Below, piece by piece: positions 1 to 12,690 of a stretch of 64,000 nt of DNA. This DNA comes from Hymenolepis diminuta. Its lineage: Eukaryota; Platyhelminthes; Cestoda; Cyclophyllidea; Hymenolepididae. The translations under genes and the position numbers were made by a program. The stretch lies in the NCBI GenBank assembly GCA_900708905.1, contig CAADRB010000025.1:1661879-1725878 (forward strand), written 5' to 3'. The notes beneath the pieces were generated by a model, which was not told the DNA's origin, searched no databases, and saw nothing but the letters and a program-made list of their open reading frames with translations. Within the stretch, counting starts at the first letter, position 1; each line of letters starts with the position of its first letter.

Positions 1-7
1 GCGTTCT

Positions 8-160
8 CCAACGCTTATCTCGGATAGGAAGTGGCATCATGGAGCTCTCTTGGAGAGATACTCGAGTTCTGGCACCATCTTAATTGGTCGGTTGGCCATT
101 CAGCTCACTGAGTGTGCGCCGATGGGGATTGAAATCGAGACCTCTGACATGGGAGACGTC
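8..160 (-). repeat. SINE-like tRNA-related repeat, copy 1
   Basis: This segment aligns by eye with 31303-31470: both run from a CCAAC start through a CATGGAG block, a TTGGCCATTC block, a TGTGCGC block and a CTGACATGG block, with the same order and similar spacing. Read on the minus strand, the stretch at 124-142 resembles a degraded RNA polymerase III B box, which is clearer in the second copy. A short, dispersed, B-box-bearing repeat suggests a tRNA-derived SINE. No poly(A) tail or target duplication was identified, and the copy may begin outside the window. Coding frames across it are shadows of the repeat. Confidence 0.4.
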
Positions 161-421
161 TTATCAAATTATTGGCTTGCCTTGGAGCTGGCATGCCGTT
201 ATCTAGAACTTTTATTGCTTAAAAAAGCATCCACTACATCAAAAAATTTTCGATTTCACTAATAAATGCTGATTATCTATTTTTACATGTTGCTGAGGAT
301 AAAGCAAAAGCGTGAGGTCATGAAGCGAATTGATCGAATACGTCAGCAGTTAACTTCCAATAATAAAAAATGCAATCTTATGCTTCTAAAAGACTATTTG
401 CAGTTGCTTGCAGTGAAATGA

Positions 422-3400
422 CTAAAACCACATGCATGTGCTTTAGCACATGGGGAAATTTTAGATCTTAATGCATGACTTTACGACAGTGAAGTGATAT
501 TCAGCGTCTAACAAATAATACTCAAAGTTAACGCGGGTATTTTCGAACACTGACTGGACTGACTGTCCACATTGCTTTAAAAATAGTGAAATGTTGTTCA
601 ACTAGCGATGAATTAAAAGATCAGCCATTCTATTTTAGACAATTTGAAATCTCGATATCGATTTGGGGGCAAAACCTCTACATTGAGAGTTTGAAAACAG
701 GAATTTAGTGAGTTATAACGAAACTGTGGCAAAATTGATAACTGTCTCTAATCTAGACCCCATAATCTAGACGACAAGTCGGTATGTGGGTTCACTGAGA
801 GAACAGACTTGAAAAGCTTAGGTTCACGAAATCTTCAACTATTTCCCCATCGATAATGGACAAAGTGCTTCTGATATAAGGCGACTCCTCAGTTAATTTC
901 AGTGTTGAAAAGATACAACGTGGGAAATCTCTTAAGTTCATTAGATATTAGAAAATTGGATAATCAATGCGCATCTCCTGAATAATATGGTTAATATCAC
1001 ATTGATATAAACAAACAAGAAAGACCATAGTAACTACTGGCTAAAATGATTTTAAATTCAGGTGATTAAAGATAATCAATAATTTCAATGTAGAAGATTT
1101 TGAAAACATAAAAAAATGTACAGGGGAAGCCAAGCTACATTAAGTGACATTGAAAAATTCAGGTATACTGCAAAGTATTTGCCAAATATATAAAACAAAT
1201 TTTTCATAGTTTAACTTGGAATTAATGGCTCATAAGGATAAAATAAATATTAAATTATAGTATGTTATTTATAGAATTATAATGATCTAATATTCATTAA
1301 TTTTCAATCATCGTGATGCAAGAAATAAATTTTACAGATGAATTTGATCACATGAGTGTGGTGGCGAACGATATGACAGTCGACATGTATTCTTTTAATA
1401 AAGAGTTATTTTGATACAATCGAAATTAATAAATCAATCAGTATAATAGTTGTAAACCATCAAAGAATTGACTGTTCGATTAAAGAGAGAAAAAAATTAA
1501 AACCAATTACTGTAAATGAAATAGGATTCATTTCACACTATTTACGGAGAGTAAGGCCAGAATTAATAGGCTAAGTGCATAGATTGCACTCAAAGAAGTT
1601 TGAGGGAAACAATGAAGAGGCTTTTGTGATCTCCCAACCAATCTTATATTCCTTATCGATTTATGTTTAACTTCTTCCCGAATACTGAGCTCCTCCACGT
1701 CATATTAATGATTTCTTCTCGTTTTTCTTAAACTGTTTGTTCAGTTGTCCTTACTGGTCGATAGCTTTACTCTTTTCCACTTAGTAGCAATTTCAGTTTT
1801 CAACTTAGGTACCTGGTCCCTTTTTTCTACGCCCTCTCTCCCAATAAAAGGATCTAGACAAAATCTCTGCTTTTTCCTATTGAGCTTGCAGTACAGTTCG
1901 AAGAAGTTTGAGTGAGATGTAGCTTAACAGGTTGTTTCCAAGCTGTAATCAATTTTCACAATATTCAATTTAAAATGTAATTCTGCTCCAGAAACCTATA
2001 ACATAATGAGTCATGAAATAAGTACCATATCCACACCCTTTTAATATTTAAATGCAATTATGCTCACATAAAAATCCAAATTCCTTAAAACAAAGTATAT
2101 TGTCTTCCCGTAAATCAATATAAATTAAGAAATCCTGAGTGTGACAGACTCATGTCTGCTCATAAGGGCAAATTTCGAAACTAGCATTAAAAGTTATAAT
2201 GAAATTATCCATTTCAAATTGTGCTCCTTACTAAATGGTAAATTTTCAGTCTGTACATGAACGAGAAAGTGAATGCACAGCTTCAAAGTAACAATTTTAG
2301 TGATCGGGTTGAGAAGTACTTGCTAACAACTTACGTTTCTATTCGTCTTTAATAAGTATTTATTTCGGCGGGGGCTGCTATATGATTCAGTGTCAATAAC
2401 GAGGATTACTTTCTGATATGACAATTTAAGAATCCTTTTATGAGATCTAAAGCTTTCACAAAATGAGCACTTGAAGTTGTTGCTAAGTGTTATGCCCTTA
2501 AGTTACCGGATGTCAAAGAGTACTAACATTGGGGCAAATATCAATGAAGATTCCACAGATTTTTTGATATGAAAAGCCCAACAAAGTTGGTTCCTGCTCC
2601 TCAGACTCTAAAATGCCCACCTCAAGTGAATTTGCAGAGTTCGAAAAGACAGGTGAAGTAGTTTAATAACACAGTGGAATTCTAAAAACAAGTACAAAGT
2701 CATCAGGAAAGATTACAGCTGAGCAACACCGTGGGTGTTTCGACAGAAATGATGATTTGTGCATGACGATATGAACCTTGGTATTGTATCGGTTTTATTA
2801 CAGACAATTGATAAATGAACATCGGAGGATTTTGAAAAGATTTCGGATTATAGGTAAGATGTCTGTAAGCAAAACCTAGGGAACGCAGCAAGCGATCATT
2901 GAGATATTACTGGGTTTTAAATTTCCTTCATTTTTTCATAAAAAATTATGATATGACAACTACCAACACGATTTATATACTTAAGGACGAATAATAAACG
3001 ATCGATTAATAGTCTTTACTCTGGAGATTTAAGCAAGTACGTTTTCTTAATTGCCCTCCCCACCTTTAAGAATAAATGATATTAAATTATTTTACCATTG
3101 ACAGAATTTGTTTAAAATTTCACAATTAAGATACTCCTATTGCAACATTGATTTTGCGAGAAACAATTTCGCCCTGGAAAGGCTCAATAATTGGAGATTA
3201 TTTTTGAAGGTATTTGATTGATTTTTTTTTAAATTCTCATTAAAGTTCATTTCAAAAACGCTTGTTACTATTCATGGAAATTAAGAGAAAACTACAATGA
3301 TTAGTCTTGAGAAAACATTTAAGCATAAAATGGCAGTGACTGTGATTAAGAGGTAGTGAACTGGAATTTGTTTCAAGTAGAAAATGATTAGCAGTAAGAT

Positions 3401-4189
3401 CCTTTCTTAATCCTATTTTAGCGTTCTTCAAGTTGCTAAGTGAAGAGTAAGATTTTAAGATTAAATGATAGGAAGAAATAATCATTGCAGTAAATTCATT
3501 TGTTGTAGTGATTTCAATTCCCGATTATCTATCTTTCTATCTACCTATTTAGTTACCATTTGCTCGTCTCAAATCTCTCATTCATCCTTTTGTCAGTGGT
3601 TACTTGGTAACCTTGCAACGACTTTGTAGATTCCTTGACACATCCATATAAATTTCTGTACTGGAATTCAGTTTTCAGTCTTTCATTCTCTTCTTAAATT
3701 CTCTTTCAACTGTAACAGTACTGACAGTTAAGTACATAGGTGGAAAATTCCCTTTGCAACATTTTGGATCTAGAAATACTTCTGAATATCAAATTTACTT
3801 AAATTATTACAATACGCCTTATTTTTATAATAAAAATGCGGGAATAATTAAGTAATTGCATTATCGCCAGCTTCAATTTCGGCCAGTATTATGCGGCCAG
3901 TTTTTTATGACCTCCATTTATTTAAAAGGAAATAATAATTCATTCGGAAGCACCTGACCCCTTCAAGAAAACGGTGAAATATATCAGTAAAAGAGATACA
4001 GAGGGTGGACGAATAGAAGTTGAGAATAAGGTCAAATAAGTAAAATTTTTTCATTTTACTTCGCGATCCATCAGACAATGTTTACTGTACAAATAATCGT
4101 GTTCTAATGATCGAAAATTTGAATTTTGAGGCAAGATACATGGATGTCAAAGTGAGATAATATTCACGTTGTTCCGAGCTTGTTGAGTA
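422..4189. other. Intergenic AT-rich stretch, nothing supported
   Basis: Apart from short chance open frames on both strands (for example minus-strand frames near 2703-2891 and 3252-3485), I see no domain, no splice-consistent exon series, no repeat shared with the rest of the window and no RNA gene. Confidence 0.5.
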
Positions 4190-4735
4190 TGTAGCGGCAG
4201 ATGGTTAACAGTAAATGAAAGAAAAAGAACACCAAGGATTGCGTTAACCAGGTTGTATTGAACAAAACTCAGTACAGAGTCTCAAGGGAAAAATAGGGAA
4301 TTGGAGGAGAAGGACTGAGCTATGGAAGAGGCGTTGGACGAGCTAGGGTCCCTTGGTGTGTGTCGTGTGTGTGTGTCTGATGGAGGCTATTTATAATCGA
4401 CACTTTGGGTGAGGACACGCATAAGGATATAATCGTATGCGTGCTTTAATTGGTCTGGACGATTGTAGGAGAAGGAAGGGTCAGTGCAGACAAGACTGGT
4501 TGATAACAAAGCCGACTAAGTGGTGTCTGCTACTATCGTCCGAGGTATGCTTACCTTTTCCGATCGATGAGAAACAGGCCAGTTGAGGGCAAATGATGTT
4601 TGTCTATGGAGGGCTTGGGATCGAGGAAAGGTTAAAAGTTTACAGATATTACTATAAAGACAAGATAATTAAATTTGGTGATAATTAGAAATGATGTAAG
4701 ATAGATATTTCGGAGAAGAAAGGATTCATCCTTCA
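4190..4735 (-). mobile_element. LTR-like element (family 1), copy 1
   Basis: About 545 bp shared at high identity with 20079-20612. Read on the minus strand it begins TGAAGGAT and ends CCGCTACA, the TG...CA ends usual for LTRs, and carries a central TATAAATAG (plus positions 4387-4395) followed by a CA-rich stretch. This fits a retrotransposon LTR with its promoter, here without an internal coding region, so probably a solo LTR. Flanking bases do not give a clean target duplication if the CCGCTACA end is used: AGTA lies before and TGTT after. A TGTT repeat appears only if the element is extended to position 4185. The family is not identified. Confidence 0.5.
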
Positions 4736-5503
4736 TGTTAATTTAGCAGACCAGCTAGCTTTTACAAGCTAAGCTAAATAATGGTTTTCTTTGTACTGAA
4801 ATTTACTGACTCCCGTTGTGATGTCTTGATTCTTTTCATTATATTAATTTTTTAACTTTAATTAATTTGAAAATTAAATTATATTAACTATGATTTATTT
4901 AGTGTAGCCACGAAAAGTTGGCAACTACATTTTGGAGAATAATATCGCAAAATGAAGTATTTTTATCTCCTAGTAACTTGTCACTGACGTTATTTGTTTA
5001 AGTTGATACACGTTATCTTAACGCAGCCTTGAATTTATGTTTGCGTATCTAATATATTTGATTAATTAAATTATTAAAATTCAAATAATTAAAATTAAAT
5101 TAAATAAAATTAAACAAGATTGATGTGAAGCTTTATTAATGTCGGAATTGTACAATTTAATCAGTTCACCAATTTCGCCAATTTAAATTCCATGTTCATT
5201 TAAAATAATTGATTAATCTTTTTATTTCATTCCAATATAATATTGAAAATATGACTGCGAAACTCTTAAAGCATTCCTAACAATTATTTTTAAATTTCAA
5301 ATTCATTACATTCTTCCATCGGAAATAACATACGGATAAACAACTTTTTGACCTCTAAAAACAAGACACTACATTATTCAAAAGACCTAAAATAAATATA
5401 TATAACGTTACTTAAATAGTTGGTTCAGTCTCGCCTAATCAGACTTTATTTATTTACAAAATTACTAAGCACACTTGAAGTCTTTTTCTTCTCAAGATTC
5501 TGC
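4736..5503. other. Very AT-rich upstream intergenic DNA
   Basis: The stretch is dominated by A and T, with many AATTAA and TTAAAT runs and no convincing coding frame. It lies just upstream of the zf-3CxxC gene promoter region. Confidence 0.45.
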
Positions 5504-5604
5504 CCAATAGCTCGAGAGACGCCTGCGTAATTGCACATGCTTGAGGCACTGCTCAAAATACCGCGTCATACAAATGGCGCTCCAAAAGCGTAACATTTGA
5601 TTGG
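5504..5604 (+). promoter_or_regulatory. Putative promoter elements of the zf-3CxxC gene
   Basis: A CCAAT motif lies at 5504-5508 and an inverted CCAAT (ATTGG) at 5600-5604, 75-175 bp before the start codon at 5679. The stretch from about 5510 to 5660 is less AT-rich than its surroundings and contains several CG dinucleotides. No clear TATA box is visible. This is motif-level evidence only. Confidence 0.3.
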
Positions 5605-5678
5605 CTCGGAGAATCACCATTACTTAAACACGAAACGCAGTAGCGTCAGAGCAGCCTGAATAATCTTAAAACAACATT

Positions 5679-8600
5679 ATGACTGAACAGACTCAAGTAA
5701 TTCAGCGGAATAATGATGCAGAACCGGTCATTGAGGAACGTTCACAAAGCATCTGTGTCTGCCCAGACTGTATAATGAAGTACCTGTCAGAGTTTGAAAA
5801 CAACAAGGCCTCAATTTGGACCCCCTCAAATAAAGAGGGCGATGAGAAGGAGGAATTAGCTGATATCGACAGAAACCTCCATGCTAAGTAAGTGCTTAAG
5901 GAGTCTACTTTTGATCCTTTCAATAGTATTTGATGGAACAGGGTGATTGACCTTTTTTAGCCTGCACATTCTCTGGATTGGACAGTTTATCCAGCTGTTC
6001 TCTACCCTAACAGCTAGAAATGGAATATTGTGGTATCTCAGACCTCTGGATCCGGACGAAAAAATCTTCCATGCAGCTATTTGGAGATCTACAGTTAAGG
6101 CCAAAGTTCGATTCGAATGTGAGGTACGTAAAAGAAATTTTTAGTACATTTGTACCTAGATAAAACTGTTGGATCATTACTTACTACCTAAATATCTAGT
6201 TAAACATAATGAACAAGCTAAGGGTAATGGAATAAACGATTAAAATGTTTATATTAAATAACCTAACATGAATAAGAGTTTTTAATTTATTTGAAGGAGA
6301 AACTTTTTTCGGAGGAGACATTCTATTACTGATAAAAGATTGTCGATGAAGGGCATGACCAAAACAAGAAAATTATAATAGTTTGTTATTTGTTGCCATA
6401 ACGACAGTCTGCATTAGCCCAAAAAGTCAGAATAGCATTACAAAATTTATTTATGGGAAGTAGAGGGCAGAATTGTTACCTCCGTCTCGGCAGAAAATCT
6501 ATTCAATGGAAACATTGACCTTGAAAAAGTAACCATACATGATCATTTAAAAATTAGAATTATTTATTAATTTTATTAATAAACCGAACTTTTTAGATGA
6601 TTATTTATTGGTGAATAATTTAATTATAATAGGTGGATTTTAATTATTATGGTTGATGATTAAACAGTGCACTTTGCTCCCTTAGTTCATTTGGAGTTCT
6701 GGCACTCAGACAAGGTCAAAGGTCCAACTTATCATTATAAGGAGTAATTACAATTTTTTAACTATAATTTCTACTTCATTTGTGATTATTATAAAGCAGC
6801 ATTTCATTTTACATGACGCGCGGGCTAATGAATTAGGAATCATTATTTACGCCACTGATTTTCATGAACTCGCAATCGTCTTTTTGCATAACTTTCTTCT
6901 CATCTCTCAATCCGATTTGTCAAAACCCATCAAAGAAATCTTTAAGAATTTAAGAACGAAGATAAACATAATGATGTAAGAACAAATGAGTTCATTAATT
7001 TTAATTGCCATGACCCTCATTGATGAAATAATAACCGGAACAATTTCCAAATAATCCATACAATTAATACATTTGTTGCTGGAAACGATGAATTTGTTGT
7101 CGAATTTAGGAAGGTTCCCAAAGAAAGAGTTTCCCGCATTCAAAATTTGACAGGGTATCAATTAAGAATATAAAGGGTTTGAATTTAATCTAATAAACAA
7201 AATTGCTATAATAGATGGAAGATTATTTTCGCTAAATAAAAGTTGAATTAGTATAAAATTTGTGTTTTTTAATTGAATTTTCCCGATTCTAGTCCTGTCA
7301 GTATGTTTGGACTTCAATGATGGGTACTGCGGTCTTCTCCGTCCATCCCAGCATAAGTGCAGCTAACGCTCTTGAACTCTGTTTCACCCTTCTTGGTCAG
7401 CAGTGCAGTAATTGTGATTCAAAAGTCTTTCAGTCAGCCATTTGGTATCCCGAAGAAGTTGTCCGAGTAAGTTCATTTAACGTAATGTTGTGAGATAACC
7501 TATCAACAAATTGATTAATTGACGTTATTTCTAAGCAAATACCGTCATAAAATTGATACTCGAGGAAAAAAATTCGTATCTCTTGACGACTCGCCTAAGA
7601 TATTAAAGGTATTGTGGTGAATAATTTTGACGTCTCTTGTGACTTCCCGGGACCGAAAAACCAAGCGGGTCATTTCATAAGTATAATGGAATTCACAAAG
7701 TCGAGAGGATTATACAATGTCTGTTTATGGTAATAGTAATATAAAGATAGGAGTGTAAAAAAATGACATCCACACAGGGGAGTTATTTTTCGTAATTTTG
7801 AAGGAGTCGCGAGATCATAACTATCTCTGCGAAGAATGCGTGAGAGTTTTATTAGGTGATAAATGTCTTATGAGAAGTAGTCCGCATTCCCTATGACTTC
7901 TATCCTTATTTAAGGTTCTTCATTCTTGAAACTTAAATAGACCTGAGTTTATGAGGAGGCAAACGGTATGGTGTCCGAAAATAAGGTGACCTATTCTAAA
8001 GAGTTTGGTTAATCGCCTTTTCATCCTCAAAGAACATGGGGATTGAAATAACTGTCAGTGAAAGAACAGATGTAATGAAAGTGACACCCAAATAAGCTAT
8101 TTTATTTCCTTTTCAACCAAATATCCGAAAATTATAAATTTTGTAATAATGATCATTTAATAAAGAGTGGTTCATTCGCGAAGAAAAATATTTCTTCGCT
8201 AGTTCGATAATTCGATAGTTATTAGAGTCAATAACCCATCTCATGATTACTTAAAAATTCTGATTGAAATGTAACTACGAGTATGTCATTCACAAACCCA
8301 CTACAGTACCTTAAACAAGCATTTATCCATTCTCACCTCGTTATACATAAAAATAATCTCCGTCAACCTGAGAAACGAGAGTTTTGTGCAATCACTTGCC
8401 TCAATTCAAAACTCTAATAAAATTGTGGAGGTATGGGAGGAGGGGGGGGGGGAGGTACTTATGAGATAAGCAAACCCATGATTTTAATCAATTTATATGA
8501 TTTAACAAAGCATTTTCGAGGGTAAATGTGACTTAATTTCGATATAAAGACGGTAAAGGTGGCGAATTTGGCAACACAGAACAGGTAGACCTCAAGGGCA

Positions 8601-11473
8601 TTTTGCAAACTGCAGTTCCAAAAACAGTACTTCACAAATTGAGAGCATTAATGTCAGTAAGTATTTAGGAACCTATTGGAAAGAAGTGCTTTAGAGGGAG
8701 ACATTTTCGTGATGGTGGAATAAATGGTGTTCTCAATGTGTAGGCATGCATTCAGTCAGTATGAAGGAAAATATTTTTGCACAGAATTAATGAAAATCTC
8801 TTTGGAAAATTTCCTGAATTAAAGACACAAGCTGAAAATAATAAAAGAATGTCTTCGGCAACTTGAATTTTTGATTGCAAACTTTAAAAAGACTTATTTT
8901 TAGAGATCTTTTAGTGGATTCTGAATGCTTAAAGACTTTTAGAAGAGATGTATGATTTGAAATATAATTTCTGTTTTGAAGAAGCCATTTAAGCTATTTT
9001 CTTCTTGTAATAACGTTGAGAGGGTCTATCGGAGCCACATCGATCGGATAGATGAAATAAGTCAAGTCACTCATATCGTCAGATCAGTTCGAAGGTGACA
9101 GGTTAGCCACTCCCCCCATTATTAATTAATAAATTAGGTTTATATACAAAACATTCCTTTGTTAGACGTCAGTCATGTCTCGTCGTCAGTGTCTAGTGTG
9201 ATGATCGACATCTGTTTAGGTATCTATGTGCAAACACAGCAAGACCGCCTGTGGACACTGTAACGGAGACCTTATCACCAGTCGATCATTTCTAATCGCT
9301 AGGTGATAATAGACATCTGCTGGCTGTAGCATCTCCCATCGAAATATGAGACATCCATCTTGGGGATTCGAGAGAAACCCTTTGGTCAGTCATGACGTTG
9401 TCCAGTATCCGGTATTTGCTTTGCACAGGTTCTCATATTTGGCACTTCTTGATAACACAACAAGATAGAAGGGAAGGAAGATGATTAAGACAATCGGAAT
9501 TCATTGAAAAGAAGGGAACAATGAGGGGCGGAGGAGTTGGCCGGTAGGTAATAATGAAATAAAGGCGAGAAGTGGAGACAGGGGAATATAGACGGTCGTT
9601 TAGAGTAATGCAACCCAGCTATGTAAACTTAAAAGCGGTTTAAAGGTGCATATGAAAACGAATGATCATGAAGACTCTTGATAGTTTTGCAGCGGAATCT
9701 GGCATCAAATCACGAGATCAAGCAGGTTGTTACTTTGTGGATATGGAATCCGATTTACCATCTGAAGAATCATGAACCCGCAAAATTTACCGAAGAAATT
9801 CAAAATTGTATAAAATAATATATTTTAATGGTTAATCTTCATTTAGCAGCTCAAGGTTTAAATTTTATTATAATTTCTGACCGGTTGATATTGAAATGCT
9901 AATTAAGCAGAATTATCATAAACAAAGGTTAATCTGTTTAACCTTTTTAGATTTTTAGATTTTCGTAATTTGAGGGGAATACCATGGAGAAAGCTTGGAC
10001 TTCTTAATGGTATTTCCACGATTATCAAATACTATTTTAAATATCTTTAAGATCCAATCCAGAACAAATCAATGGAACCACAATCAGTTCAAATATGTGA
10101 GAGAAGTGCCTTCATTAGTATGTATTTGCATATTAATAGCTCAGTGACTCTCTAGTTGTACGTACATATAAGTAAATAGGTAGGTTATAAAAGCATTAGT
10201 GTTCTTTGTTCGCTTTGAAGGTGGACGGAGAAATTTGCACGTGATAGGAAAGAAACACGTTTGAGATATTCTCATATGATATGCAGCCATACGATTTACT
10301 GGGAGAAAACTAGCTTTGCAGGTTTCGACATATAACAGAGGACAATTGCAGAGCTGGCACCCTTCATAGCTTCCCAAAACTACACTATTCCATGATCGGT
10401 ATCTTTCTTTTGCTGTGGAATAGTTGTGTTAGAAGAGAACAGGCAGAAGATGCCAACCTCGCTACTAATCAACTGAAAATATGGCTACAGTACGAAGTTC
10501 AGTTTGAAGGAGTAATAAAATGGGTGTAAATCAATATGGAAGTTATTGACCGAGAAATGAGTAATACATATAGCGGAGTATTGTATTAAGTCGATAAATG
10601 ATCGCAGATAATCCTCAAGGTAACAGTTGATCCGGTCAACATAAAAGACCAGATCTTAAAGATTTCTAATCAATCTCCCTTCTCAGCTGCAGGTATTGCG
10701 ATTACTGTTTATTTACAGCCATATAAATGTGTTTGTTTTACCATTTATTTAAAGAAGTTTGTTTGCAATAAGAGTTTGTTAATATTAAGGTGTCAATATT
10801 TCAGGTGCTGAATTACGTCTACTGGCAGATCTGCGATGAACTCTTCTTCATCAACGCCATCCCGCAAGTTGTGGCCTTCAACCCTCAAGTAGCCAAACAG
10901 CAGGAAGAGACTTTATCAAAACCTCGTCGCGCACTTCAGGTCGTCCGTACTGTCTGTCGATCTGTTAGTTTTGTGGGTGGTCGACAGAATCCAATACTCC
11001 AAAGTCTCATCACATCTCGGGCTGGTCAACCACTAAAGAAACACTTCTCAGATCAATGCGAAGCCTGTATGCGAGGAGTCTGCTCAGCTCTGGACTCATC
11101 CAATACCGCAGAAAGCAATCGTGGACCACGTCTACGGATACTCAAGCACCACATCCACCATCGTAGACGAAAATCTAGTATCACCAAGATAGATAGAAGC
11201 ACTAATGTTACCCCTGAACAGAAGGTTGAAGCTACGGATTTTGATGAGATCAAAGAAATCGAACAGGACATGATGAAACTCTGCCTCAAAATGCCCACAA
11301 ATTACACAGTTTTTGGGTCAATTGGGCCAGCAAACAAGAGAGGAGATGTTCTCTTCCGATCACTTAGGGGTGGAGAATCAGTTGAAGAGAGGATAAAAGC
11401 TCAGGAGAAGAAGACATGGAGGTCCTGCGACGACCTTGTCGTAGCTTGTGAAGAGAAGGCGGCGGAGAAATAA
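5679..11473 (+). CDS. zf-3CxxC domain protein (RTP/ZAR1-type), 4 exons
   Basis: Exons 5679-5887, 5961-6123, 7293-7466 and 10805-11473 join in frame (phases 2, 0, 0) to give 404 aa. Introns use GTAAGT, GTACGT and GTAAGT donors with TTTTTTAG, TTCTAG and TTTCAG acceptors. The start is the first ATG after an in-frame TAA 12 nt upstream. The domain core shows FECESC (C123, C126) followed by VWTS, then GQQCSNC (C162, C165), then CEACMRGVC (C267, C270, C275): the three CxxC pairs and the W-x-S signature of the zf-3CxxC family. Known members are receptor-transporting proteins, which act as GPCR trafficking chaperones, and ZAR1-like RNA-binding proteins; the function here is not deducible. Exon 1 adds a CxCxxC (C26, C28, C31). 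The region after residue 280 has a His/Arg-rich stretch (HHIHHRRR) and an acidic, helical-looking tail. No transmembrane segment is seen. The gene model is strong; the exact subfamily is not. Confidence 0.85.
8427..8455 (+). repeat. G-rich tract with 11-G run in intron 3
   Basis: A run of eleven Gs (8442-8452) is preceded by GGGAGGA and followed by AGG, inside intron 3 of the zf-3CxxC gene. It is a simple-sequence tract, polymorphism-prone, and could form a G-quadruplex on the sense strand of the pre-mRNA. Confidence 0.7.
9000..9600. other. Less AT-rich intronic block, possible old repeat
   Basis: Within intron 3 of the zf-3CxxC gene (7467-10804), this block has clearly more G and C than the flanking intron, including a TATATAC motif near 9140 and a CTGTAGCATC motif near 9325 that resembles the end of LTR family 2. 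No ends, duplication or coding frame could be defined, so an old insertion is only a suggestion. Confidence 0.2.
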
Positions 11474-11615
11474 CAGTGATTTCACTTTAACAAAAACTCA
11501 CTGCTTTTTTATTTCGTTTCGCTCGCCTCCGATAATCAAGTAGACGTTACATAAAGTCCCTCCTCCCAAAATGACCATCATGAACCCTGCCTCCCTTTTA
11601 GCACGACGTTTTTAT

Positions 11616-11621
11616 ATTAAA
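11616..11621 (+). terminator. Candidate poly(A) signal ATTAAA
   Basis: ATTAAA lies about 143 nt after the zf-3CxxC stop codon. It is the second most common metazoan poly(A) signal; no AATAAA occurs closer to the stop. Confidence 0.35.
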
Positions 11622-12375
11622 CTATTCAGGTTGACACTTCGAATGGGATAGGAAAGGATTTTCTTTCGATCTTTCAGTACAACAAGAACTATTTTTATAT
11701 TCTTAGATATTAAACAGTCATTTATGTTGATTCATTTGAACATATCATCCGAAACAGGCTAAATTGTCACCTTTTGCATTACATTAAAAAAAGTTCATTT
11801 TTTATTTCTATTTTATTGAATGGTTGATATTGATATTCCATAAAAGCAGGTATCTATGGCACTTCGGTTAAAGTGCACCGAGTCCACACAATCAGGACTC
11901 ATCTATGTAAATTTTAATGCTATAAATGACCAACCGTACTGATTAATTTTGGTCAAATAGAGGTGCAACAGAACGTGAGTTCCTCATAAGAAAGGCTTAT
12001 TACGACACTTATTCCTGTCTAAGGCAGCAGACTCTGAACTAACGGAGATAAATTAAGTACACTTTGACAAAGGAAATATTATTTCAAGCATGCAGTAGAA
12101 ACTTGCGACTAATGTTTTAAAGTATTTCATAGCCCGCACACATAGACTTACATATGAAATTGAACGGGGGGTCGAGGACTAAAAAATTTGCCGTTCTTTA
12201 CGAGCCGACGTCCATCTACCTATACGGAGAATTGCTTGAACTTCATTAATTGGCTAAAGATATCAAATAAAAGAATCTAGCTTACTTTAACTAAGATGAA
12301 ATTACTTAAATTTAGGTTGTTTTATCCAGGCATTCGGATTCTGGACAGAGAAGAAAGCCGTTGCTCTTTTTCTCT
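11622..12375. other. Intergenic, nothing supported
   Basis: AT-rich sequence between the end of the zf-3CxxC gene and an LTR-like copy. No exon, repeat or RNA gene recognised. Confidence 0.4.
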
Positions 12376-12690
12376 TGTGGAGTTCGCGTGCAGAGGCCTC
12401 CTACTCAGCCAATCAGCAATCAATATCCCTGCAGCTTAGCGTTGTTTGTATTGAAGGACCAAGCTCGTGGACAACGACGAGCTCTGTTCGCCTAAAATTC
12501 TTAATATCTCATCGTTTACGGATCAATAAACCCTCTTTACTCGACACTTTTCTTGTTCTCGCTACCTTGGGAGCGGTCTGGCTAATTTCGAGGGCAAATT
12601 TATAATAGAGGACTCTGCCAGACGCTATCTGGACTGCTTAGGAGGATTACCTAGCTGTAGTTAAAAGGCTTGTTGGTGTAGCATCTGTTT
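12376..12690 (+). mobile_element. LTR-like element (family 2), copy A
   Basis: Starts TGTGGAGTTCGC and runs to a TGGTGTAGCATC block; shared with 63163-63450 (same strand) and 57122-57486 (opposite strand). Common blocks include GCCAATCAGCAATCAATATCCC, then GGATCAATAAACC with an AATAAA signal at 12525-12530, CTACCTTGGGAG, and GAGGACTCTGC. The TG start and mid-element AATAAA fit an LTR. The 3' end has diverged and no target duplication is visible. The open frame at 12375-12605 lies inside the element and is not a gene. Confidence 0.5.

Noticed and set aside
266..421. 51-aa basic, coiled-coil-like ORF (RIKQKREVMKRIDRIRQQ)
   Set aside because: It looks protein-like but has no clear acceptor, donor, promoter or partner exon, and its length is within chance.
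5856..6104. Minus-strand ORF of 82 codons
   Set aside because: It lies opposite exons 1-2 of the zf-3CxxC gene and is a shadow of them.
11053..11298. Minus-strand ORF of 81 codons
   Set aside because: Shadow of exon 4 of the zf-3CxxC gene.
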